The position numbers and the translations under genes were made by a program. The notes beneath the pieces are model-generated. The model was not told where the DNA came from, ran no database searches, and saw nothing but the letters and a program-made list of their open reading frames with translations. Shown here piece after piece: positions 53,731 through 64,000 of a DNA stretch of 64,000 bases (its first letter is position 1; every line of letters begins with the position of its first letter). The DNA is taken from positions 1 to 64,000 of the forward strand of contig NMRA01001012.1 in NCBI GenBank assembly GCA_002633005.1. The letters run 5' to 3'. Origin of the DNA: Phoronis australis (taxonomy: Eukaryota > Phoronida > Phoronidae).

Positions 53731-55489
53731 TTACATTATCAGATGTACTGGCTTCAGTGCTGTTAGAACCACTTGATATGAAGACATCCAACCTGGTTTG
53801 AACTAAATTTGAAGGTTTTGAGAATGACAGTCCCGAGCTAAATCAATGGTAAGTATTTTTATTGTGACAGATATTATCTTGTGTTTGTTGTGTGCCTTAT
53901 TCCTATTACCTACGAATGGGTCGCCACTTTCATGTGGTTATAATCCATTTGAAGAATCCTTTTTGAGGTCAAAAACTTGTCATGTTTTGACATGTATGCG
54001 GATTAAACGTAGTCGTTGAAATTTCGCAGGACCTTTACCAATGAAAGACCCGGCCTCCACCATGTTTCACTAGCTAAACACCAAAAACAATACGGAACAC
54101 TGACTGCCGTTATTTACATAAAATGTTTCCGATGCGTTGGAGATCAGGTGGCCATCGAATGCAATCTGTTTTAATGCTGTTTTGTGTAGCCCATGTTACG
54201 GTAGTTTAATTAGAAATTGTTCATTCATTTCAATTATTCATTATTCATCAATTTGAAACTCATTCGTGCAGATCTCCAGTTTGAAGCAGACAGCATAATT
54301 GTTATTGTTAGCTTATATCTTCATCTTCATATCCACAGTGAGGTCTCTGCCGCTGATCCCAGTCACTGTATTCCTGTTCCCTGTGTTCCCTGACCCTATG
54401 TTTCGCCGTATCCATAGCTGATTCTGTGTTGTCCATACATGTCTGCAATCAATGTCTTCGTTTTAATTACCTAATTATATATTTTTTATTAAAGTTGAAC
54501 ATCCTAGTGTTGAAAAGCGGGTAAGGATCCCGGCAAACTCAAGGAGTAACTCCGCGACAAAAAACGGCATGTTGACAATGACCAATCGTATTGCTTTTAA
54601 CTGCACATTTGTCGAGCTGTGGGCGCTTCTAGGTATATTCCAGTAAAGTCAAACATGTACTATAGAAGATGAAACAAAGTGGAATTGACTGTAATTTTTT
54701 ACAAATTGCTTTGCTTAATTTTTCATATGCACCATAATCTAATGTCCCTCTTGTAAGAGACAAGCACATGTGGCATACGTAATGCATTTTTCTGCGAAAG
54801 TTTTTTGTTACGGTTTTGAAGAATATCGCGGCGGTGATGCCCCTTAGGGCACCAAAATGTCACCTTCTAAAACGCAGAAATGTTTAACGAATGGTGGAAG
54901 ATCTGTAAGAGGCAAGCACAAACATGCGTCATGTATAATGCATTTTTGTGAAACATTTTCTTTACCATGTTCCCTCACTCATTAATAATTTCTGAGTTTA
55001 AAGCGTGACAGAGCACAGCGCAGTAGTGGCTTATTCGATACATAAACAAAACAGACCGGCATAATAGCCATGAGCGGTAAGGTTTACAAAGGAAAATAGC
55101 AGGCCCCCTCTGAATATTACGCTAGAGGCGCTGCTTACGCAGAGTTCGGGTGATCAGGAATTCTACATATTGTTTACACAATGGCTCCAACTGTCTACGC
55201 TTGAGCGACTTTAAACACACACCGGTTTGCAACTAATCAGCTAGGGGCGCTGCTTACGCAGGCAACATTGCATGTCTGCATCTAAGCAAAGATTGAAGGA
55301 TCTCAATCGCACATTAGGGACGCAATTAATTTTTGCATCCAGTGAGTTTTACAACTCCATAAGCTCCGAAGTTTTACGCCAAGTTCACGAGGACACTCTT
55401 TGTTCTGTAACATGTAATATCTCTCAAAATTAAGCTCGCTAAATGTCGCGGGTGTAAAAAGTTACTGAGAGACTGGGACGCTTTTAGGT
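53731..55489. other. Intron 4, middle part, with short direct repeats
   Basis: No gene. Two diverged copies of TGTAAGAGACAAGCACA...AATGCATTTTT lie at about 54750-54795 and 54908-54950. A string CTAGAGGCGCTGCTTACGCAG at about 55121 recurs as CTAGGGGCGCTGCTTACGCAG at about 55241. These look like small duplications of repeat DNA. Confidence 0.5.
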
Positions 55490-55765
55490 GCAACAAGTCG
55501 ATTGATGCAACGGACCGCCAAACACGGTTTACGGACAAAATGAAGAAGTCGGCTGACCCAGGAAGCCGATGAGTCCGTGACCCGAGTTTGACGGTCCGTT
55601 AACCGTGTTTGCTCGTGAATATGAGTCCGTGACCCGTGTACTTGGGTGCGCGGATCGTGTTTTGTGAGTCCGTTTCCGTGTTTGAGTCAGTGGACGGTGT
55701 TTGCAGGTCCGGGAGTCGTATTCATGCGTCCGTGCCCGTGTTTATGAGTCCGTTGACCGTGTAGT
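55490..55765 (+). repeat. Degenerate CpG-rich minisatellite
   Basis: About ten diverged copies of a 20-26 base unit resembling TGAGTCCGTGACCCGTGTTT (for example ATGAGTCCGTGACCCGAGTT, ATGAGTCCGTGACCCGTGTA, TGAGTCCGTTTCCGTGTTTG, ATGAGTCCGTTGACCGTGTA). Base composition is far more GC- and CpG-rich than its surroundings. Confidence 0.75.
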
Positions 55766-57334
55766 TTAGGTACCTTGATTTCGCCAGTCAACACACGTGA
55801 CAAGACGATAATTCACGAGACTCGCACTTAGTCGGTAAGCTTGTTGATTTTATTGGGTTGTATGCTTGAACTGAAATGAAATATTTACTCATTTAAAATC
55901 ACAAAATATATTTCATTTTGGAATCGTAAATTTGTCTTGATACTATAGAAAATCAGAGAGAATGACGAGCTTGCACGTAGATATTCAGTGATTTTACCAC
56001 GCAGTCTTTCCATTGTTGTACTTCGTAGCGTGTGATATGAATGTCTGGAACTCTGTGCCAAACAAGTCTAGCGCCAATCCAGCATATGTGATTTTTTCGA
56101 CGCAAAAAACAAGAGATGTATTTTTATTCGCAGTTTCTCTACGAATACTTTGACAATGACTGACAAAATCCCCGAGACTGCGGAACTTGCCAAATTAGAG
56201 CTATCATATTTGACGACGCTGATTGTGTTTGTTGAAAGATTTTGTTACTCTACAGGTTTCCTTTATTTTTGAAGAGACCTTTCTGGAAACGATGTTGAGT
56301 GTAAGTTATTTTCACTTTGAAGTTATTAGTTCACGTAGTGGCTGATAGGCCTACTATTACAATATCGGGTAATTTCGGCGAACAAAATCACATTGCCTGC
56401 CGAATAGGCATCATAAAAGTTCTCCGGATCTCTTAGCGGTAAACAGTATAAGCGAGAAATTCCCCACGTGCCCAGACTCGTGGTGGGAACTCTAACTTTT
56501 TTTAACTTTTCCACCGCGCGCGAGAATCCAAAAGTATGATTTTTCGAAGACTGACCCAGGGATCGCGATGGCTTCTCAGATGTTTCTGTTTGCTATTATA
56601 TACAACAAAGTGTCAGTGTTCAATTATCGAGGCCTATTTACGTCATGGGGGATCGATTTTTTGAGAATACGGACCATCTACTAAAAACGGGATACATTCA
56701 GAGCTATAAATTGCACATTTGCCGAATTTTGGTTGTTCCTGCCTTTTTAGTAGACTTTTGCCTCTCATTTTCTGCTTTTTCAGACTTTTTTTTTTTTTTT
56801 GAAGTGGAACTTTTTGCCCACTTCGCCAAGTGGGGGGCTCATTAGTTTTATGGGGCAAAGGGGACGTCGCCTTACATGTCGAACAAGTCCTGTACATCGA
56901 ACCCAGCAACGTGTAGTAATAGGGCTTTCTGTTCTATGAAGTCTGTAATCGCCCAACCTGCGATGCAGAAATCGAACGCCCTACACTGTTTTTGCCACCT
57001 AGAACCGATGGTTGACTATTCGCCAGTACACTGAAAGGGTGGTATTGGTCGTATGTCCTTCCTGATACTCAGATGTTTTATCCAGCTCAGCTGGATACTG
57101 ATTTCGTGAATGTTTAGAAAACAAGTTATTATTGCTAATTATGAAGCTAAGTCGCCAGCTGTACTACAGAGCTGATAAAATGTTGCCTCCAACTAGAAAC
57201 TTAGTCTTGGATTACCGCTAAGGTATATTCCTGCATAGAAGTTGATGCCATGCGCCTGCTCAGTTCTGTGCAGAATACACAAGCAAATGGGTCAAGAAGC
57301 AGCGTCATACAACTTACTGACGCAATCTGCACAA
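55766..57334. other. Intron 4, continued; no gene recognised
   Basis: Short open frames only. Nothing with a domain or splice support. Confidence 0.5.
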
Positions 57335-59127
57335 TAGTCGGTGGGCCAGATCTCATAGCGTTCACCCTTGTGAGTACTTTGGGGGGGCAACCTAGTTTTT
57401 TCTATGTGGCTAGATAATATACCCATAAATCAAATTCCAAAAAGTTCCCACGTCTACACTTGCACATTTTTTTAAAAAAAGGTGTTTTTGTTGCCTAAAA
57501 TATGATGCACATTCCTGCCACTTGATGGCGCTTTTCTATTGAATTGACCAATCAGAGAGCCAGATTGTATTGTTGTGCTTAGTTACTTCAATATGGCTGC
57601 TCCCATGGACTGTGATGCCTGTATAATTCAAGGTTTATCAAACAGCACAAAATTGTGATGTCAGAGCCTAAAGAAGCTTAGGCTGTGGAACTCTGTAGAT
57701 CAGTAGATCAAAAAGAAGAAGAGGAGTCACAAACGTTTGTGCAGAAAACATCTGCATGTCCTGGTAGCCTACACAGTATACTGCTGAGTGCTGTAGACTA
57801 GAAGACCAAGTGTCAGACCAAAAAATTGAAAGGACATAGAACGGCATAGCAACGTTTCAAGGCACCAACAGTAGTACTAAAGCTGAAGTTGCTGAAAGTG
57901 ATACAGATGTTATCCAAGATTTCCCAAGAAAATCAATTACTTNNNNNNNNNNNNNNNNNNNNNNNNNNNNNNNNNNNNNNNNNNNNNNNNNNNNNNNNNN
58001 NNNNNNNNNNNNNNNNNNNNNNNNNNNNNNNNNNNNNNNNNNNNNNNNNNNNNNNNNNNNNNNNNNNNNNNNNNNNNNNNNNNNNNNNNNNNNNNNNNNN
58101 NNNNNNNNNNNNNNNNNNNNNNNNNNNNNNNNNNNNNNNNNNNNNNNNNNNNNNNNNNNNNNNNNNNNNNNNNNNNNNNNNNNNNNNNNNNNNNNNNNNN
58201 NNNNNNNNNNNNNNNNNNNNNNNNNNNNNNNNNNNNNNNNNNNNNNNNNNNNNNNNNNNNNNNNNNNNNNNNNNNNNNNNNNNNNNNNNNNNNNNNNNNN
58301 NNNNNNNNNNNNNNNNNNNNNNNNNNNNNNNNNNNNNNNNNNNNNNNNNNNNNNNNNNNNNNNNNNNNNNNNNNNNNNNNNNNNNNNNNNNNNNNNNNNN
58401 NNNNNNNNNNNNNNNNNNNNNNNNNNNNNNNNNNNNNNNNNNNNNNNNNNNNNNNNNNNNNNNNNNNNNNNNNNNNNNNNNNNNNNNNNNNNNNNNNNNN
58501 NNNNNNNNNNNNNNNNNNNNNNNNNNNNNNNNNNNNNNNNNNNNNNNNNNNNNNNNNNNNNNNNNNNNNNNNNNNNNNNNNNNNNNNNNNNNNNNNNNNN
58601 NNNNNNNNNNNNNNNNNNNNNNNNNNNNNNNNNNNNNNNNNNNNNNNNNNNNNNNNNNNNNNNNNNNNNNNNNNNNNNNNNNNNNNNNNNNNNNNNNNNN
58701 NNNNNNNNNNNNNNNNNNNNNNNNNNNNNNNNNNNNNNNNNNNNNNNNNNNNNNNNNNNNNNNNNNNNNNNNNNNNNNNNNNNNNNNNNNNNNNNNNNNN
58801 NNNNNNNNNNNNNNNNNNNNNNNNNNNNNNNNNNNNNNNNNNNNNNNNNNNNNNNNNNNNNNNNNNNNNNNNNNNNNNNNNNNNNNNNNNNNNNNNNNNN
58901 NNNNNNNNNNNNNNTTTTACAAATATAAGTTTACTAAGCTCTTTGGTGATTATTATGTAACTTCAAACTCAAATTTCTCAAAAATGTGCAACTTTATATG
59001 TGGGAACTTTTTAGATTTTGAAAACACTCTAATAAATGAATTAAAAAACACCAAAATAAAATTGCCCCCCTAAAGTACTCACAAAAACCATTTTCTAGAG
59101 GCCCTACAAAATCTGGCCCACCGACTA
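57335..59127. mobile_element. TA-flanked TIR transposon containing a gap
   Basis: TA then GTCGGTGGGCCAGAT at the left, and ATCTGGCCCACCGAC then TA at the right. Inverted similarity continues with TTGTGAGTACTTT.GGGGGGCAA and AAAAAGTTCCCAC over about 140 bases. Flanking TA suggests a Tc1/mariner-like or other TA-inserting superfamily. Left interior sequence (57590-57942) has a decayed ATGGCTGCTCCCATGGACTG start but no family motif. The middle is unknown because of the gap. Confidence 0.7.
57943..58914. other. Assembly gap (972 N)
   Basis: A run of undetermined bases inside the TIR element. The long frame reported through it is an artefact. Confidence 1.
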
Positions 59128-60518
59128 CAACGGAAGAGCTTTGTGTTGCTACTGGGCTTAGTCACCCGTTAAAGAAAACACGGCTTTAAAATTTGCTGAA
59201 CTGAGTAAAAGAAAATATTATCAGAGGTATGTGTGATGTATGAAAAAGATATGATTTCCATTTTGTTCGAAACTAAACCAACTGTTCTTGACCATTGACA
59301 TAATGCACGTTAAATCTTACATTAAAAATCTGTCAAAATGTATCCATATTTACAGTGCATGCGAACGAATTCTGTTTGTAGCGTTCTGTCCACATGTCCC
59401 ATTTGCAATATGTCAGAGTTTTTGTATTATTAGTTGACTCGTTTTCAGCGAAAATCGGTTTGAAGTCCTAGTAGCACACACTATAATGAACGGTTAGAAG
59501 AAGTTAAGAACCAAACAGTACCTATGCCTTGACCAATACAAATTCGTAGTAGAAGAAAGTTTAAATTAACGTGCACTCATGATTCCGATCCGAAGACACA
59601 CTGCTGTTTTGAACTAATCTCGAAACCCAAAGTAAATTTCGTTCAGGAACCCTTGCTCAAGAACGCCGGTTGCGCGAGTGGAGCAGTATGTGTTACCAGT
59701 CTCCAAACCGGGACAAAATATTTTATAGCGGACTTTAACTTTTAATAAAAAACAAAATAAGGATAATTTGTTGTGAAACTGTTTACAAAATACATGTATG
59801 GCAAACAAATTTTGCCAGAAATTATTTTGCCGGACTCGGACCTGTGGTCGATGACCCGGTGCGGACCGAGACCAGCACTGACGAAAGCGAAGGCATGCTG
59901 TAGCCGGCTGTTTTATAGAAATACATGGTTCAAATCATATTCATAATCATACAAAGGAGTTCAGTAATGCAATCAGAAAATGCTGGGGTGGAAAAGGCAA
60001 CGTGTGAAGAGCTAAAATAAAAGAAACACAGTCTAATTAAGAACAGAACTTGTATTCAAATCATAATTTGTGTTAACATTCTCATTCAGAAACACGAGAG
60101 GCAACATACCAAGAGTTAGATGATTGTTTTGTGAACCAAGCACATTTCAAAAAACTTAAGTGGAGTAAATGTAGGCTGTTGTGAAGGCTATTGAAACGCT
60201 ATTGAGGTGCAATGCTCTACTGCATAGAATTGTATAATTTTGGTCGTTCAAGAAAATTATAATTGCCATTAATTATCAACTTTCACTTTGTTCACATAGC
60301 CCGACTGTGGATAAGCGAGGTTTTCATGTAAATAAGAACCGGTGTGCTTTTATTTTTTATTTATTATTTACATGGAGTGTGAAACTTAATTTTCACTGCA
60401 ATGTCATATTTTTCCGTATTGGCTTGAACTTTTTGACACGATGTCATTTTTCAGACTATAGAAACCTAATACTATGTGATTTGCGCTGGCCCATTTCTGT
60501 CATTATCCTGTGTGTGTC
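59128..60518. other. Intron 4, distal part; no gene recognised
   Basis: AT-rich DNA without identifiable features. Confidence 0.5.
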
Positions 60519-60598
60519 CTGATTATGTAGCCAGTTGGCAGCATGTGCCCTGGTCATGTAGTCAGTTGGCACTGTGTTTCTGGTCATGTAGTCATTGC
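60519..60598 (+). repeat. Short tandem repeat, about 35-base unit
   Basis: TGATTATGTAGCCAGTTGGCA, TGGTCATGTAGTCAGTTGGCA and TGGTCATGTAGTCATTGCA occur about 35 and 33 bases apart, i.e. about 2.3 units. Confidence 0.8.
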
Positions 60599-60848
60599 AA
60601 CGAATGATCAAATTCAATGCCTGCTACCAGTGAACCATATTAGTGATCCCTCATCATTTTTGTCTATATAGTGACGTCAAACCAAATGTATCTTCGCTTA
60701 CTCAAATTGATCCAAAAAATCAAAGAAACTTGTAGTGTAAATTTCAATAAAATAAGTACCGGGTATGAAATTTAAGATGCCTTTGCAGTACCACGCAAAC
60801 GTTTGGTTTGCTGTGGTTACTCACGTAGTCAGTTTGTACCCAAGTTAC

Positions 60849-60903
<55 letters not shown>

Positions 60904-60912
60904 CGCGCGCGC
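60849..60912 (+). repeat. (GT)n then (CG)n microsatellite
   Basis: About 26 GT units followed by ACGCGCGCGCGC. Alternating purine-pyrimidine over 60 bases. It lies about 240 bases upstream of exon 5. Confidence 0.95.
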
Positions 60913-61148
60913 TTCTTTGTTTTTGTTTGTGTGTCTTTTCAATATTTCTGGCTGTGGTATTAAGGGAAAAGTTATCACTAGCTAGAGTTTTTTTGGTCAC
61001 TATTGCATTGTCAAGATGGCTTATTTGGAAAATGAACCTACTTTGTCGTTGGATGACAAATGTGAACTGTTTGATTTACAAGAACGCATTGAGTGGTTTT
61101 AAAGTAATGCAACCGAACGAAAGTTGTTTTCACGTGTATATGTTGTAG

Positions 61149-61417
61149 TTGACGGCATTTGTGAAGGTCTACCAGCCGGTGACATTAACATCACGTTTGA
61201 AGTTGGAAATTGTGCGGGATATCCTGTATCGGACAGTGCAGCTGGAAGGCCCGGAGTGGGAGTCTCCCTTACAGTCGAGGAAAATGACTTAGGTTCTAGT
61301 TTGAGTAAGTTTTTTATAACAACCCAAGTTGTATGGTTACACGTTCATTATTTCATGCTACATGAGTGGGACATTGGCTTTGTTACAAATGTTGCTAAGC
61401 AAATGGAGAATTTTTGA
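61149..61417 (+). CDS. PAN-CTHRC1-like protein, exon 5 (end of CTHRC1 domain)
   Basis: Acceptor TATGTTGTAG; phase 1 joins with exon 4 to make Val, then DGICEGLPAGDINITFEVGN, CAGYPVSDSAAGRPGVG and VSLTVEENDL. The pattern V-x-G-x-C-E-G-x-x-A-G, V-G-x-C-x-x-Y-P, and a final I/L-x-V-E-E strand is the C-terminus of CTHRC1. Reading on gives a stop at 61415-61417 and a protein of 344 residues. Alternatively a good donor, TTGA|GTAAGT after 61304, would send the last few residues to an exon not identified. The tail after 61304 is hydrophobic and looks intronic. Confidence 0.8.
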
Positions 61418-61924
61418 ACAAATCAACCAATAAATGTAATTCATTTTCCCCCACTCATTTGGTGTGAGAAAAAAGCTGGTGGTACTCCAATCTTTTTCCA
61501 GCAGATAAGTATCCTAACTCAAGTTGAACAGATACTATACACACTTTCGACGTGAGTGCGCCCTTGCTAAATTAAACTTCAACTTGTCTACGGTTTGTTA
61601 AACTTCATCATTTGGTAACAATTTCCGGTTTGCATTAAATTTCGTTTCGCGAAGTTTTTATCTAAAGAGAGTGAAGATTTATCTTTAGTAAACGGTGCGG
61701 AAACCAATTAACGAAGCATTATTGAAGCCAGATCTCAATGACATTTTATCCATACAACGAACAAATATTGACATCAATTTAAAACGTGATAAATATAGTA
61801 CACCAATGATTGCTGGCATAGATTGACAGACTTTAAACAACACAGACACTATAATATTAATATCGTTGTTGCGGTTTCAAAGCAACTAGCCACCATGAAC
61901 TACAGCTTGAAATCTATAAGTTCA
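61418..61924. other. 3' flank or intron after exon 5
   Basis: No feature recognised. AATAAA occurs shortly after 61417 (CAATAAATG near 61430), which could serve as a polyadenylation signal if exon 5 is terminal. Confidence 0.35.
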
Positions 61925-62110
61925 TGTACTAGTAGGGTGCGTTCCGTAAACCAAGTTTTAGTGAGAGAAGCGAAATCACGCAAGGTCACGCAAAATTAAG
62001 CAACTGGAAGGCGAGTGCTCCTTCAATGTGCTCGATGCCTTACTATCGCGTTGCGGTAAAATGGCGGCTACTGAAGAGGTGAGTCAGTGAGGTTGAAATT
62101 TTGAGTTATG
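61925..62110 (-). repeat. Dispersed repeat family, copy 4
   Basis: On the minus strand: CCATAACTCAAAATTTCAAC, CTCACTGACTCACCTCTTC, AGTAGCCGCCATTTTACC, GCGTGACCTTGCGTGATTTC and TTTACGGAACGCACCC. It is the longest-matching partner of the copies at 10130 and 36662. Confidence 0.7.
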
Positions 62111-62922
62111 GACCAGAGTAGCCTAATTATGGGATTGAATGCACCGTTTCAAATATATTAAAGCGAACTTTTCGCAGCAAATGCATGTCTTGAAATAAAG
62201 GAACACTAACTTCGCCTCACTACTGCCCAATTTACAGGTCATCACTTGCTCTTGACAATAGAATCGCCCCCGAAAGTTAAGTAAACCAGGGTCATACACG
62301 TAAACGAGCATCTCAGGAAGTTTTCAAAATGATAACTTGAAAGTTGCGTGAGTGTTGAACGATAACATAGCACATATGGCAACCACGAGAGGTAGTTACG
62401 CAATGCTTGTTAGTGCAACATATTTTCCATCGTTTTAATGACCAAAACATAGGAGGCATAACGGACAGGTAATATTGGTTTGAACCGTGGATGCCAACTT
62501 GATCATGCGTCCAATCAACTGTCATAGGAATACCTAAATTATTTACATGTAGATTACTGATACATTGCTGAGCAATGTGTGATTTCACAACAATGATTTT
62601 TAAAGCAATGTTGTGCCTCCTGGCTATATAGTCTTGCTTGTTCGATATGAAAGGACTCTTCGTATACGAACTCATCTATCGGTTCTATATTCATCACCAT
62701 CTCCACCTCAGTGTGGTGCTAGGAAGTGCCGATGTTATCATAAGACAAGCTGGACGCTGTACCTTCTGAGTAAACTTCTTAAAGTACAGTTTTTCAGTTT
62801 CACTGACCCAAGACACATATCGGTCTTATCATAGAAGTGCATATCCATTTCATGGTTTAAGGTTTTGCACCCCATGTTAGTTGCTTACATTGCATAAGTG
62901 CAATTGTTGCCTTATTGTTTAT
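62111..62922. other. No recognisable gene
   Basis: A minus-strand frame at 62313-62675 (120 residues) has mixed His/Ser content and no motif; probably chance. Confidence 0.4.
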
Positions 62923-63320
62923 ATGTCAAAGAAGCACCAGTCAAGCGAGACAATAAGGGTTCGACCAGAAGAAGAGGGGCCTAGCAAAGACCAGAGACTG
63001 TCGGAAACGAACTTCGGGGAAACAATACCAAAAGTCGGCAGTAGTTAACCACCGAGTTCCCAAAAGCGAGGAAAGAGCCAATGAAGTGTGCAGTTATAAC
63101 CTTTTACGAACGATAACACCAAAGCTGTGACCGAAAGAGGAGATACGCCAGCACGCAGAAGGTGAGAGACACATGCTGCGACACCATTGTGATTTGATCC
63201 AGTCAAGCCAAGCCAGGAAATATGACCTCCCGGAAGTGATTTAGTGAGTTGGCAGACTCAAATAAAGGAAGACTGTATTTTGCCAAAGGCAACTCAGGCA
63301 CACCTTACTCTACGGTATAA

Positions 63321-63521
63321 GTGTTTGCAGTGTGTAGGGAGCGCCCAATGGCCGATTTGATCATCAGGGACGTATTTGGCTCTTTGAACCCAGGAGATGT
63401 CGACCGAAAACTGACAGCGACCACCGTCAAAAAGGATGAGCTAGGCGATAGCCTTGTGGAAGGCCGGGTAGATGGTACTTCCCAAAAGGAGGATTCTGTG
63501 ACCTCAATCCCAGATCATTGA
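63321..63521 (+). pseudogene. Probable gypsy Pol fragment (protease-RT linker)
   Basis: The frame VCRERPMADLIIRDVFGSLN, then PGDVDRKLTATTVKKDEL, resembles the segment that follows the aspartic protease in some gypsy elements (C-x-x-x-P-x-A-D-L-I-x-G-x-x-P-G-x-x-x-x-x-D-P, then TRAQ). The flanking 62923-63320 has stop-broken polar sequence that could be gag-derived. No RT or LTR was found in the window. Confidence 0.35.
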
Positions 63522-63614
63522 AGACAGATCCTGTAAAATCCAGCTCGGAAGCAGCAGGACTCAAGCACGTCGACAAAAAGGATTTGATTTAAGCCGTTTG
63601 CTGTATCTGAAACC

Positions 63615-63926
63615 ATGTTAGAGGAAGTTACAGTAGTTCAAGGAAGCCCAGTGATAAGATTCATCCCCCAAATAGCTGTGAGATCTATCCCAAAAGAAGG
63701 CGGAGCGACAGACCAATAGCAAGAGGTCATACCTGATGGAGATATAGCAAGAGATAATCTATCGGCTGGTGATGAGGTGAAACAGGTTGCTCATTATGTG
63801 CAAGTTGTAGAAGCAATTCATGGAGCTTCCCGCGAGGATATAGTTAGAAGATATCTCAGGTTGAGCAAGACAACTTATTTGATCACCATTACTCTCTACT
63901 TGCCAGGAGGTTTTTTGTTTTTGTAA
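63615..63926 (+). pseudogene. Unrecognised frame with one stop
   Basis: Reads MLEEVTVVQGSPVIRFIPQI, then AVRSIPKEGGATDQ, TAG, QEVIPDGDIARDNLSAGDEV and KQVAHYVQVVEAIHGASRED. Codon use looks protein-like across the stop. It may continue the preceding retroelement-like fragment, but I recognise no domain. Confidence 0.3.
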
Positions 63927-64000
63927 TAGAAAGAAGTAGAAACTTATAAAATAAATGTAAAATATATTGACGGGAATTAAGAATGACGTCACAAAAGGAT

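Noticed and set aside
57889-59073. 394-codon open frame
   Set aside because: Almost entirely the 972-base N run; only short unrelated ends are real sequence.
60765-61148. 127-codon frame containing a Cys-Val run
   Set aside because: Translation of the (GT)n microsatellite; overlaps the acceptor of exon 5 in a different frame.

Overview
The window is animal nuclear DNA. It shows spliced genes with GT-AG introns, non-LTR (LINE), Ty3/gypsy and BEL/Pao retroelements, several families of terminal-inverted-repeat (TIR) DNA transposons, microsatellites, two assembly gaps (47246-47566 and 57943-58914) and no operon-like organisation. Low GC, transposon-rich introns, a vitelline-membrane-outer-layer-1 (VMO1)-like gene and a CTHRC1-domain gene suggest a marine invertebrate, perhaps a hemichordate or cephalochordate. 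That placement is inference; no marker gene in the window fixes the species.

Layout. 1-4.8 kb: repeats, including a foldback MITE (1491-1664) and a degraded Tc1/mariner element (3087-4745) that itself carries a nested TIR element. The Tc1 copy lies in one member of a local duplication whose other member keeps the empty site. 4.8-8.95 kb: minus-strand VMO1-like gene, three exons recognised, 5' end not found. 10.9-28.6 kb: a retroelement graveyard. It holds a plus-strand LINE (A) split by a minus-strand LINE (B) and by an unidentified insert, a broken copy of an uncharacterised repetitive gene family, a LINE tail (C), a 3'-truncated gypsy element (minus strand) and a BEL/Pao element without integrase (plus strand). 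28.7-32.3 kb: mostly unrecognised, with a nearly perfect 100-bp-arm hairpin at 31688-31902.

32.4-61.4 kb: one large plus-strand gene. Five exons connect with matching splice phases: signal peptide plus PAN/apple-like exon, a short Cys-rich exon, then three exons forming a domain like the C-terminal domain of collagen triple helix repeat containing 1 (CTHRC1). Its introns are filled with DNA transposons. Among these are two TTAA-flanked elements with THAP zinc-finger starts (Kolobok-like), a fragment of one of them, another THAP-bearing TIR element, an older TIR element that hosts one Kolobok-like copy, a TA-flanked TIR element broken by a gap, and a higher-order repeat carrying DR1-type nuclear-receptor motifs. 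61.4-64 kb: one copy of a dispersed repeat and a probable gypsy fragment.

The two host genes encode likely secreted extracellular proteins and show no functional link in the sequence. No CRISPR array, rRNA, intact tRNA gene or prokaryotic-type system is present. The most notable items are the PAN-CTHRC1 architecture, the repeated THAP/TTAA elements in its introns, the filled and empty Tc1 site pair, and the broken repetitive protein family.
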